DNA of 64,000 bases from an uncultured Phycisphaerae bacterium (GTDB lineage: Bacteria; Planctomycetota; Phycisphaerae; Sedimentisphaerales; Anaerohalosphaeraceae): assembly GCA_937949545.1 (NCBI GenBank), contig CALEDR010000001.1, positions 93,672 to 157,671 of the forward strand, written 5' to 3'. A program made the position numbers and the translations under genes. The notes beneath the pieces were generated by a model. It did no database searches. It was not told the origin of the DNA and saw nothing but the letters and a program-made list of their open reading frames with translations. Shown in pieces: positions 1 through 7,689 of this stretch; within the stretch, counting starts at the first letter, position 1, and every line of letters begins with the position of its first letter.

Positions 1-1679
1 TTCGCACATATCGCAAGCAGCAGGGCATCCGTCCCGTTTATAAAAAAGTCGATACCTGCGGGGCGGAGTTTGAAGCCCAGACCCCTTATCTCTATTCGAC
101 TTATGAAGAGGAGTGTGAAGCCGCTCCGACTTCTCTTCGGAAGGTGATGATTCTGGGCAGCGGTCCCAACCGAATCGGACAGGGAATCGAGTTTGACTAC
201 TGCTGCTGTCATGCGGCCTTTGCCCTGCGCGAAATCGGCATCGAATCCATCATGGTCAACTGCAACCCCGAGACGGTCAGCACGGATTATGACACCTCCG
301 ACCGGCTCTATTTTGAGCCGCTGACGTTTGAAGATGTGATGAACATTGTCGAGACGGAACATCCGGACGGTGTGATTGTCCAGCTGGGCGGCCAGACTCC
401 CTTGAAACTGGCTACCCCGCTCCGCAAGGCCGGCGTGCTGATTATCGGGACCTCCCCGGAAAGCATCGATATTGCGGAAGACCGGGAAAAGTTTAATCGG
501 CTGATTCGGAAACTGCGGTTGCGGCAGCCCGTCGGAGGCAGTGCTACGACCTATGCCGAAGCCCTGAAAATTGCCAAAAAAATCGGGTTTCCGCTTCTGG
601 TTCGGCCGTCCTTTGTGCTCGGCGGTCGGGCGATGGATATTGTCTATAATGAGGATGCCTTCCGCGCTTCAGTGCAGGAGGCCTTTGAGGCCGCCGAAGG
701 ACATCCGGTCCTGATTGACCAGTTCCTCGATGATGCGACGGAGCTGGATGTGGATGCGATTTGTGACGGCAAGACCGTCGTGATCGGCGGCATTATGGAG
801 CACATCGAAGAGGCCGGCATCCATTCCGGCGACAGCGCCTGCATCCTCCCGACTTTTTCTCTGCCCAAGCCCGTGATTGCGGACATCGAACGTCAGACTA
901 AACAATTGGCTCTGGCCCTGAACGTCAAAGGCCTGATTAATATCCAGTTTGCCGTCAAGGACAATCAGGTTTATATCCTCGAAGTGAATCCGCGGGCCTC
1001 CCGAACCATTCCGTTTGTCAGCAAGGCGATTGGGGTTCCTCTGGCCAAGCTGGCTGCCAAGGTCATGGCCGGAATGACACTCAAGCAGCTCGGCTTTACC
1101 CGCGAAGTGGTTCGACCGTATTATTCGGTCAAAGAGGCAGTCTTCCCCTTCCTGAAGTTTCCGGGTGCGGATGTTATTTTGGGCCCCGAGATGCTCTCGA
1201 CCGGCGAGGTGATGGGCATCAGCGAGGATATCGGAATCGCATATGCCAAATCCCAGATAGCTGCCGGCAATCCGCTGCCCACAGGCGGAACGGTCTTTAT
1301 CAGTGTCAAAGATGCCGACAAACCCAAAGCTGTGGCCATTGCACGGCGATTCCATGAGGTGGGCTTTAAAATCATTGCTACCCGGGGCACCTGCATTACG
1401 CTGATTGAAAACAACATTCCGTCGGAATTCGTTCGGAAAATGAATGAAGGCCGTCCGAATATTGTGGACCGCATTATCAACGGTCAGGTGGATTTGATTA
1501 TCAATACCACCATCGGCGAGCAGACGATTCGGGATTCTTTCCCGATTCGCCGTGCCGCGGTGGACCATCAGGTGCCGTATGCCACCACCATTCGGGCGGC
1601 GGCGGCCATTGTCCAGGCGATTGAGGCAATGCGGAAAAAGAAAGTTTCAGTCAAACCGATTCAGTTGTATTACCGGTAA
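1..1679 (+). CDS. carB: Carbamoyl-phosphate synthase large subunit, C-terminal half (partial)
   Basis: The reading frame is open from the window edge (codons begin at base 3) and ends at TAA 1677-1679, giving about 558 residues, roughly half of the family's usual 1070. It starts near the end of the oligomerisation domain, runs through the second ATP-grasp synthetase domain (GGGPNRIGQGIEF-type loop seen as LGSGPNRIGQGIEFD, then NCNPETVSTDYDTSDRLYFE and VIVQLGGQTPLKLA) and finishes with the MGS-like allosteric domain (GTVFISVKDADKPKA onward). The enzyme makes carbamoyl phosphate for pyrimidines and arginine. An internal ATG at 144 is not the start, because homology continues upstream of it. carA follows 9 bases downstream, an inverted order compared with the common carA-carB. 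Confidence 0.97.
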   Translation, partial: RTYRKQQGIRPVYKKVDTCGAEFEAQTPYLYSTYEEECEAAPTSLRKVMILGSGPNRIGQGIEFDYCCCHAAFALREIGIESIMVNCNPETVSTDYDTSDRLYFEPLTFEDVMNIVETEHPDGVIVQLGGQTPLKLATPLRKAGVLIIGTSPESIDIAEDREKFNRLIRKLRLRQPVGGSATTYAEALKIAKKIGFPLLVRPSFVLGGRAMDIVYNEDAFRASVQEAFEAAEGHPVLIDQFLDDATELDVDAICDGKTVVIGGIMEHIEEAGIHSGDSACILPTFSLPKPVIADIERQTKQLALALNVKGLINIQFAVKDNQVYILEVNPRASRTIPFVSKAIGVPLAKLAAKVMAGMTLKQLGFTREVVRPYYSVKEAVFPFLKFPGADVILGPEMLSTGEVMGISEDIGIAYAKSQIAAGNPLPTGGTVFISVKDADKPKAVAIARRFHEVGFKIIATRGTCITLIENNIPSEFVRKMNEGRPNIVDRIINGQVDLIINTTIGEQTIRDSFPIRRAAVDHQVPYATTIRAAAAIVQAIEAMRKKKVSVKPIQLYYR

Positions 1680-1688
1680 AGGAACAAT

Positions 1689-2807
1689 ATGTCCAAGGCG
1701 ATTTTATTGCTCGAAGACGGAACGGTGTTTGAAGGCGCCTCTTTCGGCGCCGTCGGGACAGTCTGCGGCGAAGTCGTATTCAATACGGCGATGACCGGCT
1801 ATCAGGAAATCCTGACCGACCCGTCTTACCATGAACAGATTATGACCTTGACTTATCCGATGATCGGCAATACCGGCACCAATGAGCTCGATTGGGAATC
1901 CCGCAAAATTTTCTGCGCCGGCCTGATTGTCAAAGAGGCCTGCCCTTATCCGAGCAGCTGGCGAAGCCGAAAGACCCTTTCCGCATACCTGAAAGACAGC
2001 GGCGTAGTCGGCCTGGAGGGTATCGACACCCGAAAACTTGTCCGCCATATCCGTACGCAGGGAGCCATGCGGGGCATCCTTTCGTCAGAGGAATTCAGCA
2101 TTTCGGTTTTGCGGACTCGGCTGGAGGCCTATCCGGGTCTTGTCGGGCGGGATATTGTTAGTGAAGTCAGCTCCGAACGTCCCTACCGCTGGGACAAGGG
2201 GGTTGTGGATATTCTGTGCGGAAAGGAATTTCGCCCGTCGGTACGGTATTCCGTTGTGGCGTATGATTTCGGCATCAAACACAATATCCTGCGGCTGCTT
2301 CGTTCGCACGGCTGTGCTGTGGAAGTCGTTCCCGCTCATACGCCGGCTGAAAAGGTTCTTGCCCGAAAGCCCGATGGGGTTTTCCTTAGCAATGGACCGG
2401 GGGACCCGGCGGCCCTGACGTTTGCGGTTGAAACGGTTCGGGCTTTGCTGGGCAAGGTGCCGATTTTCGGCATTTGTCTGGGGCATCAACTGCTGGCCCT
2501 GGCCCTCGGCGGCAGGACCTACAAACTCAAGTTTGGTCATCGCGGCGCCAATCACCCTGTGAAAAATCTTGAAACCGGATGCATCGAGATTACCAGCCAA
2601 AATCACGGCTTCTGCGTGGATTTGGATTCCCTTAAAGGAACCGGCGCCAAAATGACGCATCTGAATCTCAACGACATGACCAGTGAAGGACTCTCTGTGA
2701 AAAAGAAAAAGGCCTTTTCTGTCCAGTATCACCCGGAAGCCTCGCCCGGACCGCACGACTCACGTTATCTGTTTGAACAATTTACAGACTGGATGGGCAA
2801 ACGCTGA
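1689..2807 (+). CDS. carA: Carbamoyl-phosphate synthase small (glutaminase) subunit
   Basis: 372 residues, normal for CarA. The N-terminal domain begins SKAILLLEDGTVFEGASFGA and contains MTGYQEILTDPSY. The C-terminal class I glutamine amidotransferase has the nucleophile Cys in FGICLGHQLLAL and the His/Glu pair in QYHPEASPGPHD. It hydrolyses glutamine and channels ammonia to CarB. The start has AAAGGA 5 bases upstream. It follows carB by 9 bases, so the two are co-transcribed. Nothing unusual in the sequence. Confidence 0.97.
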   Translation: MSKAILLLEDGTVFEGASFGAVGTVCGEVVFNTAMTGYQEILTDPSYHEQIMTLTYPMIGNTGTNELDWESRKIFCAGLIVKEACPYPSSWRSRKTLSAYLKDSGVVGLEGIDTRKLVRHIRTQGAMRGILSSEEFSISVLRTRLEAYPGLVGRDIVSEVSSERPYRWDKGVVDILCGKEFRPSVRYSVVAYDFGIKHNILRLLRSHGCAVEVVPAHTPAEKVLARKPDGVFLSNGPGDPAALTFAVETVRALLGKVPIFGICLGHQLLALALGGRTYKLKFGHRGANHPVKNLETGCIEITSQNHGFCVDLDSLKGTGAKMTHLNLNDMTSEGLSVKKKKAFSVQYHPEASPGPHDSRYLFEQFTDWMGKR

Positions 2808-2823
2808 TTCGGCTCGGCCTGAC

Positions 2824-2897
<74 letters not shown>

Positions 2898-2967
2898 TTT
2901 TCGACTATACTATACCTCCGATGGCCTTCGGCCGCAAGAGAAAGCTTGCTTTTGAGGACAACTGCTT

Positions 2968-3543
2968 ATGAAATCGGACTTTATCGTAATTGTTTCCGGA
3001 CTGCCCCGTTCCGGTACTTCCATGATGATGCGGGCGCTGGAGGCAGGGGGAATCCCTATTCTGGCAGATCATATCCGAAAGCCGGATGAGGACAATCCTC
3101 GCGGCTATTACGAATTTGAGCCGGTCAAAAAGACCAAAGAAGACCCTTCCTGGCTTCAGCATGCACCCGGCAAGGCCGTCAAGATGGTTTATCGTCTTCT
3201 TTACGACCTGCCGGCAGGGTATCAGTATCGTGTTCTTTTTATGCAGCGGGATGTTCAGGAAGTCCTTGCTTCTCAGCGGAAAATGCTTTTGAGGGCCGGC
3301 AAAACCGTCACCCCTGAAGAAGATACACAAATGGCCGTCTTGTTTGAGTCGGAATTAGCCCGCTGCCGGCAGTGGCTTGCCCGTCAACCCTATTTTTCTG
3401 TCTTTTATATCGATTATCGGGCGATGATAGAAAACCCGCTGGCCCAGTGTCGGCAAATCAGTGATTTCTTAGGCGGCGGCCTGAACATCCAGGCCATGGC
3501 TGCCAGTGTCGATCCAACCCTGTATCGGAACCGGAGCTCTTAA
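2968..3543 (+). CDS. Small sulfotransferase-family protein
   Basis: 191 residues. The N terminus has the PAPS 5'-phosphosulfate loop IVSGLPRSGTSMMMRALEA (residues about 8-26), and FMQRDVQEVLASQ near residue 95 resembles the 3'-phosphate binding Arg/Ser segment. The family moves a sulfuryl group from PAPS to a hydroxyl or amine. At 191 residues it is at the short end of the family and the acceptor cannot be told. GAGGA lies about 9 bases before the ATG. It converges with the fusion gene ending at 3546, with 2 bases between them. Confidence 0.75.
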   Translation: MKSDFIVIVSGLPRSGTSMMMRALEAGGIPILADHIRKPDEDNPRGYYEFEPVKKTKEDPSWLQHAPGKAVKMVYRLLYDLPAGYQYRVLFMQRDVQEVLASQRKMLLRAGKTVTPEEDTQMAVLFESELARCRQWLARQPYFSVFYIDYRAMIENPLAQCRQISDFLGGGLNIQAMAASVDPTLYRNRSS

Positions 3544-3545
3544 GC

Positions 3546-5153
3546 TTAGAGAACTTGTTTGAGAGTATCCAAAAGCGGACGCAACCGGCTTTGGGAAACA
3601 GGGCTCATCAGGCAAATCTGTATCCAGTTTCTCTCCAGAAGATAACGGCTTTCATAACTGACCCAGAACCCGGCTTTTTTCAAGTGGTCTCCAATTGTTC
3701 GGGAATCGTGCGGTTTCTGTAGGGGCAGGGTCAGAATTCCCGGGCAGGCTTTTTCCTCCGGGACGAGGGGGAACAATCCCGAACCGGATAATTTTTTTCT
3801 AAGCCACCGGTCCAGCGAAGCAATCTGTGAAAAACGACACGGATAATCACATTCATTTAATGCCGTTGCTAAGGCCTTTACCCAATTGGATGCAATTGTA
3901 AACGGCACACCGTCGGCCTGTTCATAAGCGTATAAGTCTAAATAAGCCGGAAGCGGCCTGCTAGGAGGGGTCAGAGTATGGTTATAAAAAACCAGTGCCA
4001 GTCCTGCCGCAGAACGAAGGCCTTTTGAACTGCAGGCCGAGGCCAGATAAACGTCGCTCAAATCGAGAGGTACATTGCCCACTGCACTGATGCAGTCCAG
4101 ACAAAGGTGCAGACGATACCGGCCGGCAAGGCCTTTCAGCAGGGTCAGGTCATTCAGCATTCCTGTAGAGGTTTCACAGCAGACAGCCCATATCCATGTC
4201 AGAGTTGGAATCTGCTCAATCGTTTGGCGAAGAATTTGGTCCTCAAAAGCATTTCCCCATGGCAGCCGCAGTGTTTCAAAGTCCAACCCAAACCTGCAGG
4301 CCTGATGGATTAGTCGCTCTCCAAATTCTCCGTTGGACAAAATCAGCCCTCGTCCGGGCAACAGCGTCAGCTGCGCGGCGACAGTTTCGTTGGCCAATGT
4401 GCCCGAGCCGGTCATAATTTGGACGGATTTTGCACCCACTAATTTTGTGAGCAGCTCCTGTGTTTGCCGATGCAGTTGAAGATATTCTTTGCTCCGATGA
4501 GAAATCGGAGGCGATGCCAGGGCATCCCGGACGGTCCTGGACAGTTCTACCGGGCCCGGAAGCAGATTGACTGGGACAAGATTTTGTGGAACAAACGAGG
4601 TTTTGGCGGCGGCGTGATGCTCAATTGTCAGATACATCGGCTGAAAACGGGCCTGCCCGCTGCCGACAATCGGCCCAAACGGCACAAACCCCAAATGCCG
4701 ATACAGCGGCACCTGATTTAGGTACCCGCTTATTAAAGCTGTATCGTATCCTTGTTCGAGACAATAGGCGGTTGTCTTGGCCAACAGTCCGCGAATGATT
4801 CGGCTGCGGCGGACATCTTTTTTGACAGCCAGCAGCCGCACCTCACAGGGTGTCAATCCCTCCGGAAGATAGGCATCCAGATTCTCCAGTTTTTTGTCGA
4901 GCGAAAAAGGCCGTTTTCCCCGAACGGCCAGCATTCCGAGCACCTGCTGTTCTTTTGTACAGATTATGTATGTGTTTTCGTCATGAAAGGCGTCTCGGAG
5001 GATTCGATGAGGATTAGCCGGGTGTTGAGGGATTTCTTCAACGAAGGTTTCGTAATTCAGCGACAGGATTTGTTCAAATTCCCATGGCTCACTGGCAATC
5101 TTAAAGGTGTATCCTTCGGTCAGAGTTTCGGTTGTGGTTTTCCCCATCTCCAT
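3546..5153 (-). CDS. GNAT acyltransferase - class V aminotransferase fusion
   Basis: About 535 residues from the ATG at 5153-5151, chosen because AGGGAG lies 9 bases upstream. An in-frame ATG at 5198 exists but lies deeper in plsY. The N-terminal ~195 residues look like a GNAT of the N-acyl amino acid synthase type (NYETFVEEIPQH, then CEVRLLAVKKDVRRSRIIRG and LYRHLGFVPFGP). The C-terminal ~330 residues are a fold-type I PLP enzyme like alanine-glyoxylate aminotransferases: NLLPGPVELS start, TGSGTLANE phosphate site, DCISAVGNVPLD, and Schiff-base Lys in CSSKGLRSAAGL. It overlaps the 3' end of plsY by 53 bases. Acyl donor and amino substrate are unknown. Linking it to lipid or aminolipid chemistry is inference from plsY. 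Confidence 0.8.
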   Translation of the reverse strand: MEMGKTTTETLTEGYTFKIASEPWEFEQILSLNYETFVEEIPQHPANPHRILRDAFHDENTYIICTKEQQVLGMLAVRGKRPFSLDKKLENLDAYLPEGLTPCEVRLLAVKKDVRRSRIIRGLLAKTTAYCLEQGYDTALISGYLNQVPLYRHLGFVPFGPIVGSGQARFQPMYLTIEHHAAAKTSFVPQNLVPVNLLPGPVELSRTVRDALASPPISHRSKEYLQLHRQTQELLTKLVGAKSVQIMTGSGTLANETVAAQLTLLPGRGLILSNGEFGERLIHQACRFGLDFETLRLPWGNAFEDQILRQTIEQIPTLTWIWAVCCETSTGMLNDLTLLKGLAGRYRLHLCLDCISAVGNVPLDLSDVYLASACSSKGLRSAAGLALVFYNHTLTPPSRPLPAYLDLYAYEQADGVPFTIASNWVKALATALNECDYPCRFSQIASLDRWLRKKLSGSGLFPLVPEEKACPGILTLPLQKPHDSRTIGDHLKKAGFWVSYESRYLLERNWIQICLMSPVSQSRLRPLLDTLKQVL

Positions 5154-5748
5154 AAGCTCCGTCTCCCTCTGAACTATCTTTGCCTGCATAGAGTGCAATC
5201 AGATTCTTCCAATGGGCCAGCAGAATCAGGACCGCCCACACAGTCAAAATTCCTGTAGTGCTTCTCGGCAGCCCCAGCAGAAAGGAAAGAGCCGGGACTG
5301 TGAGCACCGAAATCATTCCGCTAAGCATATATCGTCGGCTCAGGAAATACAAGACCGCACATACCAGAAAACTTCCTATGGTTATCCGCCAGTCAAAGAC
5401 CAGAAGGGCCCCTAAAGATACCCCGAGCCCTTTTCCTCCGCGAAACCCAAGCTGAATCGGGAAGATATGTCCGACGGCGGCGGCCAGGACGCAGAGAGTT
5501 TTTCCAGGAGTTGTCCCCCCCAGACACCAGGCGGCTGAACTTGCCGCCGCTCCCCGCAGTATATCCGCGGCCAGCACAACCCAAAACCCCCATCGTCCCA
5601 AAAGCCGCCCGACGTTCCGCGCGCCGGCCGAACCGCTGCCGATGGTGCGGATATCCTGTCCGGTCTTCCATCGCACCAGATAGTACCCTGATACCAGACA
5701 GCCCAGTCCATAACTGAGCAAAACCGCCAAGACGTTTTTCCACAGCAT
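5101..5748 (-). CDS. plsY: Acyl-phosphate:glycerol-3-phosphate acyltransferase
   Basis: 215 residues, multi-pass membrane protein that acylates sn-glycerol-3-phosphate at position 1 using acyl phosphate made by PlsX (encoded at 49680). The three family motifs are visible: GSGSAGARNVGR (about 36-47), FRGGKGLGVSLGALL (about 103-117) and HWKNLIAL near residue 183. It has a hydrophilic tail after the last helix (GKDSSEGDGAYGDGENHNRN) that is coded by the segment shared with the downstream fusion gene. The start codon lies 2 bases from the rlmN stop, so it is translated with rlmN. Confidence 0.93.
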   Translation of the reverse strand: MLWKNVLAVLLSYGLGCLVSGYYLVRWKTGQDIRTIGSGSAGARNVGRLLGRWGFWVVLAADILRGAAASSAAWCLGGTTPGKTLCVLAAAVGHIFPIQLGFRGGKGLGVSLGALLVFDWRITIGSFLVCAVLYFLSRRYMLSGMISVLTVPALSFLLGLPRSTTGILTVWAVLILLAHWKNLIALYAGKDSSEGDGAYGDGENHNRNSDRRIHL

Positions 5749-5750
5749 TG

Positions 5751-6800
5751 TCAGCCGCTTCCTTTCTTGTCCAGTCCTTTCAGCCGCTGGGCTCCCAGTT
5801 GTCCGCAGGCCGCCAGAATCGAGCGGCCCCGCTTAAACCGAATCACGGTCTCGATTCCCGCCTTTTCCAGTCGGGCGGCGAATGCTTTGATACGGGCCGG
5901 AGGACTGCCTTCATACGGACAGCCTGGATAGGGATTCATTTCAATCAGGTTTACGTTGGCTTTCAGATTCCCTATCAGACGAATCAGCAGGGTTGCGTCT
6001 TCGTGTGAGTCGTTGATGTCTTTCAGCATACAGTATTCAAAGGTCACCCGTCTGCCGGTCTGTTTCTGGTAATAACGAACGGCCTCCATCAGCCGTTTGA
6101 GCGGTTCTTTGCGGGCAATCGGCATCAATTCCCGCCGCAGGAGATCATCTGCGGAATGCAGCGAAATCGCCAGCCGAGGCTGAACGGTCCATTCCGTCAT
6201 CCGACGAATCTGTTCCGAAAGACCGCACGTAGAGACAGTGATGTGCCGCATTCCAAGAAGCCGCCCTTTTTCATCGTGCAGAATCTCCAGCGACCGGGCT
6301 GTTTCTTCCGGATTATCCAGCGGCTCGCCCATCCCCATATACACCAGATTGTCTGCGGGCCCTGATTCCGATTCAATCTGATAAACCTGCTCGACAATCT
6401 CCGCCGCGGTGAGGTTTCGTTCAAACGGAATCCGACCGGTTGCGCAGAAACGGCACCCCATCCGGCAGCCCGACTGTGTCGATAAGCACAGCGTGACCCG
6501 GCCCTTATCCGTCAGCCGTACGCTTTCTATCGAGCTGCCGTCCGACAGGCCGAACAAATACTTAACGGTTCCATCCGGGTCCGTCTGCTTTTCAAGAAGA
6601 GTCAGCGAGGATATCCGGTATCCAGAATCTGCTAACTGCTTGCGAAAGGATTTCGATAGGGGAGTAATCTGGTCAAGATTTGAGATATGTTTCTGGTGGA
6701 TAAAGGTAAAAAGATAGTCTGCACAGTACGCTTTCTGGCCGAACCCGACAACCAGCTCGGTTAACTCCACCCGTGTTTTATTCTTCAAATCATAATCCAT
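5751..6800 (-). CDS. rlmN: 23S rRNA (A2503-C2)/tRNA (A37-C2) methyltransferase, radical SAM
   Basis: About 349 residues. The radical SAM cluster motif is CRMGCRFCATG (CxxxCxxC), followed by VYMGMGEPLDN and HITVSTCGL, all diagnostic of RlmN. The catalytic C-terminal Cys is in RSILAACGQLG. It dual-methylates A2503 of 23S rRNA and A37 of some tRNAs. The frame can be extended three codons to a TTG, but the ATG at 6800 is preferred. No real Shine-Dalgarno stands free of the start, and a -10-like TATATT ends 7 bases upstream, which suggests a very short or absent leader. plsY and the GNAT fusion follow. Confidence 0.95.
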   Translation of the reverse strand: MDYDLKNKTRVELTELVVGFGQKAYCADYLFTFIHQKHISNLDQITPLSKSFRKQLADSGYRISSLTLLEKQTDPDGTVKYLFGLSDGSSIESVRLTDKGRVTLCLSTQSGCRMGCRFCATGRIPFERNLTAAEIVEQVYQIESESGPADNLVYMGMGEPLDNPEETARSLEILHDEKGRLLGMRHITVSTCGLSEQIRRMTEWTVQPRLAISLHSADDLLRRELMPIARKEPLKRLMEAVRYYQKQTGRRVTFEYCMLKDINDSHEDATLLIRLIGNLKANVNLIEMNPYPGCPYEGSPPARIKAFAARLEKAGIETVIRFKRGRSILAACGQLGAQRLKGLDKKGSG

Positions 6801-6807
6801 CCTGTTC

Positions 6808-6836
6808 AATATAGCACAATCTCGTTTTTTGGGGAA
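6808..6836 (-). promoter_or_regulatory. Candidate rlmN promoter
   Basis: On the minus strand TATATT (6813-6808) is preceded by TTCCCC at a 17-base spacing. The -35 is weak (3 of 6). Transcription would start at or next to the rlmN ATG. Confidence 0.35.
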
Positions 6837-6939
6837 TCGGAAACACTATCAGTTGGAAAAGAGGTGTTTTTTTGATTTGTCTTCCAATCAGATTTACTGC
6901 CTAGATTAAGTCAAGATCTCCATGAAAATGATACGGTCT

Positions 6940-6964
6940 GGATTCCCACCTTCGCGGGAATGAC
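6940..6964. repeat. Dispersed palindromic repeat of the GGATTCCC-N-GGGAATGAC type
   Basis: GGATTCCCACCTTCGCGGGA and the following ATGAC form an imperfect hairpin (ATTCCC / GGGAAT). This is the widespread bacterial extragenic repeat whose spurious translation reads FPRRWESR on the minus strand here. A related, expanded copy lies at 61490-61560. Confidence 0.6.
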
Positions 6965-7060
6965 AGAGGACTCAGGGGAATCACGGGGGTCACAGGGTAA
7001 GACAGGGAACTGCACGGGATGACACAGGGGTGTGCACGGGATAATACAGTGGGATACACA
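6965..7060. repeat. Degenerate 10-12 base tandem repeat (ACRGGG units)
   Basis: Following the palindromic repeat, the motif C/ACAGGG or CACGGG recurs about eight times at 9-12 base steps (near 6973, 6983, 6992, 7002, 7014, 7024, 7036, 7046). It looks like a decayed tandem array. It fills most of the gap between rlmN and the FHA gene (6810-7104); nothing else was seen there besides the rlmN promoter. Confidence 0.5.
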
Positions 7061-7104
7061 GCGTATAAGGTGGGGCAGGGCTGACAGCGGGTTTTCATCT
7101 GGCA

Positions 7105-7566
7105 CTAAGGGTTGATTCCCATGCTGCTTTCACCGAGGGTCTGGTTCAGGTCGATATCAGAGATTTCATCGATAATGTCTTCAAACGAGTCCTCTGCAGG
7201 AACGGTTTTTTTCTGCGGCGGATGGGCAGCGGGAGGAACCTCTGCCGGACGCATCGTTTCTACATTTTCCGGACGCCCGTCAATTTGGACCCCGAAGTAC
7301 AGCGCACCGATTTTCAGCACATCTCCCGGCTTGACAGGCGATTCAGAAACCTTCACTCCATTTAGGAAAGTTCCATTTTTCGAACCAAGGTCTCGTATAG
7401 TCAGTCTTCCCTGGTCCAGATTCAATTCACAATGCCGGCGGGAAACAGACATCAGCGGTACACAAAGATCGCAATCTTTTCTCCTGCCGATTACTGTAAC
7501 CGTGCTGGGCAAATGAAAGGTGCGGGTGCTGCCGTCTTTTTTGAAAAGTATCAGGTTGACCTCCAT
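7105..7566 (-). CDS. FHA-domain protein
   Basis: 153 residues. Residues 1-95 form one forkhead-associated domain with the family signatures IGRRKDCDL, SVSRRHCEL and DLGSKNGTFLNGV, which bind phosphothreonine peptides. The tail (about 96-153) is Pro-rich then acidic (SFEDIIDEISDIDLN) with Thr-containing stretches such as ENVETMRPAE that could be phosphorylated; that is inference. No membrane segment. AGGAG lies 6 bases before the ATG. No Ser/Thr kinase is encoded nearby. It is preceded by its own promoter, so is probably not part of the glycoside hydrolase transcript. Confidence 0.9.
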   Translation of the reverse strand: MEVNLILFKKDGSTRTFHLPSTVTVIGRRKDCDLCVPLMSVSRRHCELNLDQGRLTIRDLGSKNGTFLNGVKVSESPVKPGDVLKIGALYFGVQIDGRPENVETMRPAEVPPAAHPPQKKTVPAEDSFEDIIDEISDIDLNQTLGESSMGINP

Positions 7567-7619
7567 CCGGTGCTCCTTTCCTAATAGAGGATTCTAACGG
7601 CTTTCATATCCTGATTATA

Positions 7620-7647
7620 TTTATATATAGATAATCGCTGTTTGCAA
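7620..7647 (-). promoter_or_regulatory. Candidate promoter for the FHA gene
   Basis: On the minus strand TTGCAA (7647-7642), a 16-base spacer and TATAAA (7625-7620) lie 55 bases before the start, in an AT-rich stretch. Confidence 0.45.
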
Positions 7648-7689
7648 TAAAAAAGCACAAAAAGAGATAACAGAGATGTATACTCGACT

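Noticed and set aside
6901..7105. Two overlapping minus-strand frames of about 65 residues
   Set aside because: They translate the dispersed repeat (FPRRWESR string), a known source of false proteins.
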